Shown here piece after piece: positions 1 to 5,937 of a stretch of DNA of 13,294 nucleotides; the first letter of the stretch is position 1; every line of letters begins with the position of its first letter. The notes beneath the pieces were generated by a model. It did not search any database. It saw only the letters and a list, made by a program, of their open reading frames with translations, and had not been told where the DNA came from. The stretch is from DASQGA01 sp035535315 (GTDB lineage Bacteria > Actinomycetota > Thermoleophilia > Gaiellales > Gaiellaceae). The DNA is taken from assembly GCA_035535315.1 (NCBI GenBank), contig DATLQD010000187.1, positions 1 to 13,294 on the forward strand. Direction: 5' to 3'. Position numbers and translations under genes: made by a program.

Positions 1-389
1 CGTGCGAATCCGGCGGCATAGCGTCGGGCTGCATCGTTCATGCTCTCGCCGCCCGGAAAGCGGTCATCGCGGGTGTGCGCCCGCTTCCAGGTGCGGTAGA
101 CCTCGATCGGCTTGCCCTCGAGCTCACCCACGTCGATGTCGTCGAGCATAGGCTCCTCGTAGAAGTGGACGTCCCGCCCCGTGAGGGCAATCTCCGCAGT
201 CTCCTTCGTACGGGAGAAGCGCGTGTGGAAGCAGGCGTCGAGCGGGAGGTTCGCGACCTGGAGGCCGAGGTGAGCCGCCTCCTCGACGCCGCGCGCAGTC
301 AATTTGACCAGAACCGAAGGGTCGCCGTTCACGAGTGAGAGCTCGTTCAGGATCGACTCGGCGTGGCGGGCGATGACGAAGAGGCGCAT
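1..389 (-). CDS. Histidine phosphatase superfamily protein (partial, C-terminus outside window)
   Basis: The first 129 codons of a phosphoglycerate mutase-like histidine phosphatase are visible; the gene runs off the left edge. The protein opens MRLFVIARHAES, where RHAE corresponds to the family's RHG/RHGE phosphohistidine motif and the His (residue 9) would be the nucleophile. The following LTARGVEEA (the usual 'LT..G..qA' segment), HTRFSRTKETAEIAL ('sS.l.Ra..TA') and a later acidic DDIDVGELEGK stretch fit the fold. The substrate cannot be told; members act on phosphosugars, phosphoproteins or cofactor phosphates in the cytoplasm. The ATG lies 9 bp after the stop of the FAD oxidoreductase on the same strand, so the two are probably co-transcribed. 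RHAE instead of RHGE is a mild deviation seen in some members. Confidence 0.85.
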   Translation of the reverse strand, partial: MRLFVIARHAESILNELSLVNGDPSVLVKLTARGVEEAAHLGLQVANLPLDACFHTRFSRTKETAEIALTGRDVHFYEEPMLDDIDVGELEGKPIEVYRTWKRAHTRDDRFPGGESMNDAARRYAAGFA

Positions 390-398
390 GGGCTCGAA

Positions 399-1505
399 TC
401 AGATCACGAAATGCTCTTTGCGCACCTCGCCGCGAGCAAACCGTTCCAGTGAGAAGGGAGATAGGTCGAGGCTAGGCTCGCGTCCCGTGATCAGCTCCGC
501 CAGATGCTCGCCGACTGCGGGGGCCTGCTGGAACCCGTGGCCGGAGAAGCCGGTTGCGTAGAGGAAGCCCTGCGGGTCGGCGGCCGCCCCGACAATCGCG
601 TTGTGGTCGGGGCTCATTTCGTAAAACCCCGACCAGGACGTCTGCACCGGCAACTCTGCGAGGAGCGGAAGCCGGTGCATCGCGTGCTCGGCGATGTCGT
701 CGAGTGCCTCCTCCCGGCCACCGAACACGAGGCCGGGGCCCTCGCTATGGAAGTAGAAGCCCGTCGAGAAGTCGACCGTCAGCGGCAGGCTTCGCGGCAA
801 ACCGCCCGACTCGGGCGTGTAGTGCATGAACCGCCGTTCCCCGCGAACCGGGAGGTCGACGCCGGCCAGCGAAGCAACCTCACCGGACCACGCGCCCGCC
901 GCGCACACGACCGTCGCCGTCGCGATCCTCCCCCTGGGCGTTGCCACGCCCGTGACGCGGCCGCCCTCCACGTCGATTCCGGTCGCCGGGTCTCCCTGCC
1001 GGATCCGGGCGCCGCCACTGCGGGCGGCGGCGGCGTATCCCTGGACGACCGCTTCGGGAGTCGCGTAGCCGTCGATCGGGCAGAAGGTCGCCGCGAGGAG
1101 GTCGGACGTCTCGAGCCCCGGGACGATCGCCGCCGCCTCGTCACCCGGAATCTCCCGGGACGGAACCCCCAGAGAGTGCTGAAGCTCCAGGGCGGCGCGG
1201 AACTGGGCCGTGTCCTGCTCGTTGTCCAGCAGAAAGAGGTAGCCCGCCTGGTGGAAGTCGATTTCCGCGCCGACGAGCTCGGCGAACGCGGTGAACTCCT
1301 CGATCGACTTGAGCGCTATGCGCACGTTCAGCTCGTCTGCGAACTGCGCCCGGATCCCTCCCGCCGACTTGCTCGTAGAGCCGGAGGCGAGCTCGTTCCG
1401 CTCGAGGAGGACGATGTCGGTCACGCCGAGGGTGGTGAGGTGGTAGGCGATGCTCGCCCCCATGACTCCGCCGCCGACGATCACGACCTCTGCCGACTCG
1501 TCCAC
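399..1505 (-). CDS. FAD-dependent oxidoreductase, DAO (sarcosine/glycine oxidase-like) family
   Basis: A 368-aa flavoprotein of the D-amino-acid oxidase family. Residues 7-23 form the Rossmann FAD-binding motif VVIVGGGVMGASIAYHL, followed by an acidic residue at the end of strand 2 (LLERN) and an S-T-S-K-S-A-G-G segment typical of the sarcosine/glycine oxidase branch. The C-terminal FSGHGFQQAPAVGEHLAELI (about residues 321-340) is the second FAD-contacting motif. Family members oxidise secondary or primary amines of small amino acids, giving an imine and H2O2 when O2 is the acceptor; the substrate here is not predictable. The start is GTG at 1505-1503. It has no Shine-Dalgarno but a TACATT hexamer ends 6 nt upstream, suggesting a leaderless message. 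The gene is divergent from the candidate selenoprotein and shares an inverted-repeat control region with it. Confidence 0.88.
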   Translation of the reverse strand: MDESAEVVIVGGGVMGASIAYHLTTLGVTDIVLLERNELASGSTSKSAGGIRAQFADELNVRIALKSIEEFTAFAELVGAEIDFHQAGYLFLLDNEQDTAQFRAALELQHSLGVPSREIPGDEAAAIVPGLETSDLLAATFCPIDGYATPEAVVQGYAAAARSGGARIRQGDPATGIDVEGGRVTGVATPRGRIATATVVCAAGAWSGEVASLAGVDLPVRGERRFMHYTPESGGLPRSLPLTVDFSTGFYFHSEGPGLVFGGREEALDDIAEHAMHRLPLLAELPVQTSWSGFYEMSPDHNAIVGAAADPQGFLYATGFSGHGFQQAPAVGEHLAELITGREPSLDLSPFSLERFARGEVRKEHFVI

Positions 1506-1511
1506 GGGCAG

Positions 1512-1517
1512 AATGTA
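1512..1517 (-). promoter_or_regulatory. Putative -10 hexamer of the DAO-family gene
   Basis: On the minus strand TACATT (TANNNT) ends 6 nt before the GTG start at 1505. This spacing puts transcription start at or next to the start codon. No convincing -35 is visible at 16-18 nt. The hexamer overlaps the left arm of the 1516-1551 inverted repeat by two bases, so a bound repressor would block it. Confidence 0.4.
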
Positions 1518-1551
1518 GATGGTTGCGCGTCAACTACCGATCAACCATCTA
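1516..1551. promoter_or_regulatory. Perfect 10-bp inverted repeat in divergent promoter region (putative operator)
   Basis: TAGATGGTTG (1516-1525) and CAACCATCTA (1542-1551) are perfect reverse complements separated by 16 bp. The spacer holds a further CAAC, giving three GTTG/CAAC half-sites within 36 bp. The element fills almost the whole 49-bp gap between the DAO-family gene and the candidate selenoprotein gene. A protein bound here could control both. A transcript hairpin is less likely because the element lies upstream of both preferred starts. Confidence 0.5.
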
Positions 1552-1554
1552 GAC

Positions 1555-2082
1555 GTGCCGATCGAAGCAGGCGACCCGGCTCCGCACTTCGCGCTCCCGG
1601 ACACGGCTGGGAATCTCGTCGGGCTTGCCGACTTCGTGGGCCGGCCTGTCCTCCTGGTCTTCGCGCGGCACCTCTACTGACTGGTCTGCCAGAGGCACCT
1701 GGTCGAGGTGCAGAAGGAGCTCGCCGGCCGCGAGGAGCTGGACGTCGCGATCGTCTCGCCTGCGGAGCCGGAATCGCTCGAACGGGTCGGTCGGGAGCTC
1801 GGGCTGACCGTGCCGCTTCTCTCGGATCCGACCTGGAGCACGTATCGGGCCTTCGGGTTCGGCCGTGCCGGCGCCCGAACGCTGCTGTTCTCGCCGCGCA
1901 CGTGGTGGGCAGGGTTCCGAGCCGTCCTGAAAGGGCGCCTGCCGCGCAGGCCGACCGAGGACTACGCCGAGCTCGGCGGTGACGCTCTCCTGACGCCGGA
2001 TGGGCGCGTCGCCTGGATCTACCGCAGCCGAAACGCCGCCGATCGCCCTCGGCCCGCGGACGTGCTTCGCAACTTGCCCTAG
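1555..2082 (+). CDS. Candidate selenoprotein: peroxiredoxin-like (AhpC/TSA_2, PRXL2-type) thiol oxidoreductase, in-frame TGA = Sec42
   Basis: Read through one TGA (1678-1680), frame 1 gives 175 residues of a thioredoxin-fold peroxiredoxin-like protein. It starts MPIEAGDPAPHFALPDTAG, the usual AhpC/TSA N-terminus. The active-site strand reads VLLVFARHLY-[TGA]-LVCQRHLVEV. Bacterial relatives of the PRXL2/AhpC-TSA_2 type have a C-x-x-C there after an FxRH segment, so the TGA replaces exactly the first Cys, giving U42-x-x-C45. Downstream hallmarks are intact: PLLSDPTWSTYRAFGFGR, SPRTWWAGFRAVLKGRLPR, LTPDGRVAWIYRSRNAADRP. A SECIS-like hairpin lies at 1695-1711. Starting instead at GTG 1708 would leave a 124-aa fragment lacking the active site. 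GTG 1555 fits the family N-terminus best; ATG 1519 is an alternative inside the inverted repeat. A point-mutated pseudogene cannot be excluded; Sec machinery is not in this window. Confidence 0.75.
1678..1680 (+). other. In-frame TGA, putative selenocysteine codon (Sec42)
   Basis: This is the only in-frame stop between GTG 1555 and the TAG at 2080-2082. It sits between Tyr41 and Leu43 at the first position of a C-x-x-C-type redox motif. It is the one position where a TGA would be expected in a selenoprotein of this fold. Confidence 0.7.
1695..1711 (+). promoter_or_regulatory. Bacterial SECIS-like stem-loop
   Basis: GCACCT (1695-1700) pairs perfectly with AGGTGC (1706-1711) around a 5-nt loop GGTCG. 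Twenty nt separate the TGA from the loop. Published descriptions of bacterial SECIS elements call for a short stem, a G in the first two loop positions and roughly 16-37 nt from UGA to loop; all are met. The GGTC loop resembles the AGGUCU loop of E. coli fdhF. Caution: the hairpin sits on codons for H-L-V-E-V, and GC-rich codon choice could produce it by chance. Confidence 0.55.
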
Positions 2083-2116
2083 CCCCGGGGGTTTTGCCCC
2101 ACCGAGGACGGGTAGG

Positions 2117-2155
2117 CGTCAGCGGACAGTGCGAGCGCTCGGCGCTCCACTGACG
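2117..2155. other. Imperfect stem-loop in intergenic region
   Basis: GAGCGC (2133-2138) pairs with GCGCTC (2142-2147) around loop TCG. The stem extends across one bulged base to AGTG/CACT (2128-2131/2148-2151), then across an internal loop to CGTC/GACG (2117-2120/2152-2155). It lies 35 bp after the candidate selenoprotein's stop. It may be a 3' UTR structure or part of a tandem terminator. No tRNA T-arm consensus was found nearby. Confidence 0.4.
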
Positions 2156-2179
2156 GGCTGCACCAGCAGCGCGTGGCAA

Positions 2180-2213
2180 GAAGCGGCCGGGGGTGGGGCT
2201 CCCCGGCCGCTTC
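2180..2213. terminator. Strong terminator-like hairpin
   Basis: GAAGCGGCCGGGG (2180-2192) and CCCCGGCCGCTTC (2201-2213) form a perfect 13-bp stem with an 8-nt loop, followed by a weak T-containing stretch (GCGTTGTTA). It separates the candidate selenoprotein gene from the cupin gene, whose -10-like hexamer starts 8 bp later. It is probably a factor-independent or pause-type terminator; a long U tract is absent. Confidence 0.6.
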
Positions 2214-2220
2214 GCGTTGT

Positions 2221-2226
2221 TAGGCT
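2221..2226 (+). promoter_or_regulatory. Putative -10 hexamer of the cupin-epimerase operon
   Basis: TAGGCT (TANNNT) ends 7 nt before the GTG start at 2234, just after the 2180-2213 hairpin. This suggests a new, possibly leaderless, transcript. No clear -35 is visible. Confidence 0.35.
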
Positions 2227-2233
2227 CGCCTTC

Positions 2234-2548
2234 GTGCTGCGTCCGTTCGACATCGAGGGGGCCAGGGAGCGTCTCGGAGCGAGCGGCGGCTACGAGGTCG
2301 TGCACGAGTCTCCAGGACTCGAGATCGGGGTGTACGTCCTCGTCGCGCCCGAGCCCGACCGCCAGCAGCCTCACGAGGACGACGAGGTGTACTACGTGCT
2401 CGAGGGGCGGGGAACGCTCGACGTGGAAGGCGAGACCGTAGAGCTCCAGGAAGGGCACGCCGTGTTCGTGCCTGCGCATGCGGAGCACCGGTTCAGCGCC
2501 TACGAGCTGCTCAGCCTCCTCGTCGTGTTCGAGCGCAAGCGCCAGTAA
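2234..2548 (+). CDS. Cupin domain-containing protein
   Basis: A 104-aa single-domain cupin. The first conserved cupin motif is visible as P-H-E-D-D-E-V-Y-Y-V-L-E-G-R-G (about residues 54-68), giving the His and Glu metal ligands. It is followed by a DVEGETVELQEGHAVFVPAHAEHRF segment with the second-motif PxxxxH (PAHAEH). Such small cupins bind a divalent metal and act as isomerases, dioxygenases or sensors; the substrate cannot be inferred. The GTG start is chosen because the domain begins soon after it (MLRPFDIEGARERL) and a -10-like hexamer lies 7 nt upstream; no Shine-Dalgarno is visible. The epimerase gene starts 9 bp downstream, so the two are probably one transcription unit. Confidence 0.8.
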   Translation: MLRPFDIEGARERLGASGGYEVVHESPGLEIGVYVLVAPEPDRQQPHEDDEVYYVLEGRGTLDVEGETVELQEGHAVFVPAHAEHRFSAYELLSLLVVFERKRQ

Positions 2549-2557
2549 GCCTTCTCG

Positions 2558-3517
2558 GTGCGGGTTTTTCTCACAGGGGCGACCGGGTTCCTCGGACGTC
2601 ATCTCGTCCCGTTGCTCCTCGAGCGCGGCGACATGCTCCGCGCCCTGGTCCGGCCTGGGACGGACGCGAGCGCGCTCGAGGCGATGGGCGTTGAGATTCT
2701 CCGTGGGGAGCTCGTGACAGACGACGTCCGCCCGGCGGCGGCCGGCTGCGAGCTCGTCTTCAACCTGGCCGGCCGTGTCTCCCACGAGCCGAAGGATCTT
2801 CCGCTCCTGCGCGAGGCGAACGTCGACGGCCCCATGAACGTCCTTGAGGGGATCGAGCCGGGCGCACGGCTCGTACACGTTTCGAGCGTTGCGGCTCTCG
2901 GCCCCGCGCCTGGCCCTGACCGGCCTGCGGATGAGACGCAGCCGTTTCCTCCCACGGCGACGCACTTTCCGTACGCGGCGACGAAGCGGGCCGGCGAGAA
3001 GCGCCTGCTCGAAGCGGAGGCAGACGTTGTGGTGGCGAACCCAGGCTTCCTGCTCGGCCCCGGCGACGTGTACCGCATCTCGACCTGGCACGTGGAGCGC
3101 TACCTGCGCGGGTTCATGCGGATTCACACCCCCGGCGGGCTTTCGAACGTCGATGCCCGCGACGTGGCGGCCGGTCTCGTGGCGTTGGCCGAGCGCGGGC
3201 GAAGCGGCGAGCGCTACATCCTGACGAGCCGCGAGGGCAACCTGAGCCATGAGCAGCTGTTCCGCCGCCTGGGCGATGTGACCGGAGTCCGACGACGGAT
3301 GATCGGCCTCCCGCCCCGCGTCGCAGCCCTGAGCGCGACCGTTCTACCCTGGCCGGTCCGGCCGGGTGAGGTCCGGGCCGCCGCAAACTGGTGGTTCTAC
3401 GACCCGACGAAGGCCGAGCGCGAGCTCGGATTCACGGTCCGGCCGCTCGACGAGACCCTCGCAGCGACCGCGGCCCAGTACCTGAGCGACCACAGACCGG
3501 ACGCGTCCGGCCGGTAG
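2558..3517 (+). CDS. NAD(P)-dependent epimerase/dehydratase (extended SDR, HpnA/dihydroflavonol reductase-like)
   Basis: A 319-aa extended short-chain dehydrogenase. Residues 1-20 carry the nucleotide-binding motif TGATGFLG. VHVSS (107-110) and Y139-A-A-T-K143 give the Ser-Tyr-x3-Lys catalytic set. The NPGFLLGPGD segment and the DARDVAAG segment are typical of the extended family. Layout and the RALVRPGTD loop resemble the HpnA/dihydroflavonol-4-reductase branch, which reduces or epimerises sugar-nucleotide or terpenoid-linked substrates; the exact reaction is not predictable. The start is GTG, chosen because the Rossmann strand begins immediately (MRVFLTGATG). The C-terminus faces the convergent aldolase gene, with 5 bp between the two stop codons. 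Confidence 0.88.
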   Translation: MRVFLTGATGFLGRHLVPLLLERGDMLRALVRPGTDASALEAMGVEILRGELVTDDVRPAAAGCELVFNLAGRVSHEPKDLPLLREANVDGPMNVLEGIEPGARLVHVSSVAALGPAPGPDRPADETQPFPPTATHFPYAATKRAGEKRLLEAEADVVVANPGFLLGPGDVYRISTWHVERYLRGFMRIHTPGGLSNVDARDVAAGLVALAERGRSGERYILTSREGNLSHEQLFRRLGDVTGVRRRMIGLPPRVAALSATVLPWPVRPGEVRAAANWWFYDPTKAERELGFTVRPLDETLAATAAQYLSDHRPDASGR

Positions 3518-3522
3518 CACTT

Positions 3523-4593
3523 CTACGACATCGGGATCTGGCGCAGCACCTTCGGCTCGATCCGGTCGAGGATCTCGGGAAGGCTCTCCCCGGTTGCCGT
3601 GATGCCGTGGTTCCGCAGGCCGATGACCGCGTGTGACGGGTCCGGCTCGAGCGCCAAGAGGTCGGCGACGCTCGTCGCCAGCTCCGCCGTCCCGCAGGGG
3701 TAGTTCACGTCGGTGGCCGGGATCCCCTCCACCCAGGCGTGTACGTGGAGGATCGCCCCGACGTCGGGATGGGCCTGGTAGATCATCCAGTGCTCGATCG
3801 CATCCACCGACACCCGCCGCGGCTCGACGTTCGGGGGCACGCTCAGGATCATCTTGTTGTCAACGGGGTCGTAGCCCGAGACGAGCAGGATGTCCCGCCC
3901 CGGAATGTCGAGCTTCGTCTTGTCGACGCCGCTCGCGCTCATCCAGAAGCGGGTGTCGTCCTTCCGCGCGGACAGGTTCCCATACGAGAGCCCGCCGATC
4001 CCGTAGAGCCGCTTGACGTGCCGAAGATCCTGCTCGTCGAGAAGTTGCTCGATCGGGAAGGGGGCCGGGAGCAGGTCGAGATCGCCCATCCTGACGCCGG
4101 CCTCGCGGATCGTCTCCGTGATCTCGTCGCCCTCCCAGAGCTCGTCCTCGAGGTCGGTGCGGAACTCGTTCTCGATCACGAGCTTCGACTCGGCGAGGGG
4201 AATGAGGCGCTCCACGACTCCCTCGGCGAGCGACGAAGAGCCGTTGGTCGCCTCGACGCCGTAGTGGCCGCGCTCCATGGTCGTGAACCAGACCCCGCGG
4301 TCGGGGACGAAGCAGAGGACGATGTTCGCGAGCGCCCGCACGAGGAGCGGGTAGTTCGTCTTCAAGATGTCCTCAGGTACCTCCGGCTGCTCGTGGATCG
4401 CGGCGGCGAATGTGCCGCGCGACCGGCGGCGGAAGGGCTTCGGCTCGTTCGCGTCGATGAAGTTCAGGACCAGGTCGGCCTCGGTCGCGTCCTCGACCCG
4501 CTCGTAGCCGCGGCGATCGAGCGCAGCCGCGAGGTCGTCCGCGAAGCGCTCGAACGACTGCGAGGTGGGAATGCCTGCGAAGGAATAATTCAT
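3523..4593 (-). CDS. Class II aldolase/adducin domain protein with ~190-aa N-terminal extension
   Basis: The C-terminal half (about residues 188-350) is a class II aldolase/adducin domain. It carries GGLSYGNLSAR (200-210) and SASGVDK (219-225) for substrate binding, H283-V-H285 and H329 in RNHG as the zinc ligands, and Glu267 as the likely catalytic acid. Family enzymes cleave sugar phosphates such as fuculose-1-P or ribulose-5-P, or decarboxylate related acids. Residues 1-187 form a separate domain I do not recognise; it contains an NGSSSLAEG loop and an acidic helix-rich stretch. ATG 4593 (MNYSFAG) is the preferred start; GTG 4617 adds eight residues and lies close behind a TAGACT hexamer (4622-4627, minus strand). 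The VOC gene lies 66 bp upstream of this ATG, so the two could be co-transcribed. Confidence 0.82.
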   Translation of the reverse strand: MNYSFAGIPTSQSFERFADDLAAALDRRGYERVEDATEADLVLNFIDANEPKPFRRRSRGTFAAAIHEQPEVPEDILKTNYPLLVRALANIVLCFVPDRGVWFTTMERGHYGVEATNGSSSLAEGVVERLIPLAESKLVIENEFRTDLEDELWEGDEITETIREAGVRMGDLDLLPAPFPIEQLLDEQDLRHVKRLYGIGGLSYGNLSARKDDTRFWMSASGVDKTKLDIPGRDILLVSGYDPVDNKMILSVPPNVEPRRVSVDAIEHWMIYQAHPDVGAILHVHAWVEGIPATDVNYPCGTAELATSVADLLALEPDPSHAVIGLRNHGITATGESLPEILDRIEPKVLRQIPMS

Positions 4594-4659
4594 CCACGGG
4601 GCCCCGGTCAGGCCCACTCGGAGTCTAACGGGCGCCTACGGCCCCCCGTCGATTGGGGA

Positions 4660-5004
4660 TCAGGCCGGGGTGTCCGGCGCGCCGAGTCCGAAGGGGCTTC
4701 CCTCCGAGTCCCGGCAGATCGCCCAGCGCTTCCCCGGGTGGATCACGGAGCCGCCGAGCTCCACGACCCGCTCGAGTGCGGCCGCGAGGTCGGGCACGTC
4801 GAAATAGGGGAGCGACACCGTGTCCCCGGGGCCCCGGCCTCGAGGGTGGACTCCGAGCTCTGTCCCACCCGTGTGCGTCTGGCGCCCGACGCCCTCCTCC
4901 TCCACCCGTGAGTCAAGAGCGACGCCCAGCACGCCCTCCCAGAAGCGGACCGCGCGCTCCTGGTCGTCTGCAGGGAACTCGACGAGCGATACCGGACCGC
5001 TCAC
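4660..5004 (-). CDS. VOC-fold (glyoxalase/bleomycin-resistance/dioxygenase superfamily) protein
   Basis: A 114-aa vicinal-oxygen-chelate protein. It starts VSLVEFPADDQERAVRFWEG, the classic first beta strand and helix (v..vei.v.D.eral.Fy), and ends with strand-loop elements CRDSEGSPFGLGAPD, where D-S-E-G-S-P-F-G-L matches the family's 'DPdGn..el' turn. A DVPDLAAALERVVELGGSV segment forms the second half. Substrate unknown; small members are usually metal-dependent isomerases, dioxygenases or binding proteins. The start is GTG 5004, inside a GTGA that also contains the stop of the upstream 297-aa protein (4-bp overlap), indicating translational coupling. Confidence 0.8.
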   Translation of the reverse strand: MSGPVSLVEFPADDQERAVRFWEGVLGVALDSRVEEEGVGRQTHTGGTELGVHPRGRGPGDTVSLPYFDVPDLAAALERVVELGGSVIHPGKRWAICRDSEGSPFGLGAPDTPA

Positions 5005-5894
5005 GTTGCGCTCCTTTGCCGGCGGAGCCAGTCGGCGCCGCGGGCCGTCCAGGTCGGGCGCGCAGGGTCGAAGTGCCCGGCGACAGCGCGCAGGTACGGC
5101 CCGGAGACACGGCGGGCGTAGGCCGCGAAGCCCTCGCGCCTGAGCGGCTTCCAGTCCTCCCGGTACGGAATGACCAGGTGCTCGCGCGAAACCGTCCGCG
5201 CAGACGTGAGGAATGCAAGGCCGACTTCCGCGGAGACCTCGAGCAGCGGCCGCTCCTCGGCGGCCGCGGTCCTTCGGAGGGCGTCGAAGAGCCTTGCCAG
5301 ATCTGATGGCGCAGGCAGGCTCGCAGCGTCGGCTCGAAGCTCCTTGAGAGACGTGCGGAGACCCACGAGCTCGACCGGCGGCACGTCGATGAGCCCCGCG
5401 GTGCGGCCCGAGCCGCGCTCCAGCGCATTGAGTAGCTCGTCGACCGAGCTCACGTCCAAGTCGTCGCGCACCAGGTGGGCCCGCCGGAGCTCCTCGACGA
5501 GCGCTTCGAGGTAGACGCGCGAGCCGCGCAGAACGTCGGAGGCACCCGCCAGGAGCCAGAGCGGGGAGAAGCCGAAGGCTGCGATCGAACCGAGCTCGAC
5601 GACGTTCCCGGCCCCCTTCCGGACCGCGATCTTCCCCACGTCCTCGCTCCGCGCGGTCGGAGCCCCCTCCACGCCCCCGACAAGCTCGACCGTGATTCGA
5701 AGAAGGTTGGCGGCGGTTGCCTCGTAGAGCTTCGAGCGGCGTACGAGCCGGGGCAGGAGGAGCGCGCCTGTTTCGTGGATCGAGCCGCCGAGCAGGGCGG
5801 CGCCGGCGCGAAAGACTCGCTCCGGGATGGAGATGAGAAAGGCGCGCGAGCGTCTGCTTCGGGTCACGTTCGGAATCGTACGGTGGCCTGTCAT
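5001..5894 (-). CDS. Conserved-looking hypothetical protein (297 aa)
   Basis: I do not recognise the family. The protein has a basic N-terminus (TRSRRSRAFLIS), a Gly/Ala-rich stretch around residues 30-45, and a weakly hydrophobic segment IAAFGFSPLWLLAGASDVL that could be amphipathic or membrane-associated. Leu- and Arg-rich helices follow, ending in WLRRQRSAT. ATG 5894 is the annotated start; GTG 5867 is a real alternative because TACGAT ends 7 nt before it (leaderless-style). Extension further upstream would run through the PadR operator and into the PadR gene on the other strand. It is divergent from padR across a 43-bp gap with a palindrome, so it and the coupled VOC gene are plausible PadR targets. 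Confidence 0.65.
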   Translation of the reverse strand: MTGHRTIPNVTRSRRSRAFLISIPERVFRAGAALLGGSIHETGALLLPRLVRRSKLYEATAANLLRITVELVGGVEGAPTARSEDVGKIAVRKGAGNVVELGSIAAFGFSPLWLLAGASDVLRGSRVYLEALVEELRRAHLVRDDLDVSSVDELLNALERGSGRTAGLIDVPPVELVGLRTSLKELRADAASLPAPSDLARLFDALRRTAAAEERPLLEVSAEVGLAFLTSARTVSREHLVIPYREDWKPLRREGFAAYARRVSGPYLRAVAGHFDPARPTWTARGADWLRRQRSAT

Positions 5895-5914
5895 TGGTCT
5901 GCTACCGTTCGCAT

Positions 5915-5935
5915 CTATATGCAGAGAACATATAG
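5915..5935. promoter_or_regulatory. Putative PadR operator, AT-rich inverted repeat
   Basis: CTATATG (5915-5921) and CATATAG (5929-5935) are perfect inverted repeats with a 7-bp spacer, in an AT-rich island within very GC-rich DNA. Outer GCAT (5911-5914) and ATGC (5938-5941) extend the symmetry, with a 2-bp offset on the right arm. The ATG-N7-CAT core resembles the ATGT-N8-ACAT type of site described for PadR-family repressors. The element lies just before the padR-like start and overlaps TATATG/TATAGA -10-like hexamers on both strands. Confidence 0.6.
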
Positions 5936-5937
5936 CT

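Noticed and set aside
504..1982. A 492-codon open frame on the plus strand
   Set aside because: It is antisense to the DAO-family gene and overlaps the candidate selenoprotein gene out of frame. Its Arg/Glu/Gly-rich composition has no domain and is typical of shadow frames in GC-rich DNA.
1708..2082. Start of the peroxiredoxin-like gene at GTG 1708
   Set aside because: This would remove the N-terminal strand and the whole active site. The GTG lies in the stem of the SECIS-like hairpin and has no ribosome binding site. Homologous-looking sequence continues upstream through the TGA.
2083..2233. Possible tRNA (selC) or other tRNA-like fold beside the candidate selenoprotein gene
   Set aside because: No GGTTCGA-type T-arm or acceptor pairing could be found on either strand; the stems are better explained as terminator-like hairpins.
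1541..3250. A 569-codon open frame on the minus strand
   Set aside because: Antisense to three well-supported plus-strand genes, with low-complexity Arg/Ala/Pro composition and no family features.
5827..5937. Longer PadR protein starting at 5827
   Set aside because: It would begin inside the divergent 297-aa gene and translate through the palindromic operator. The family N-terminus fits ATG 5938.
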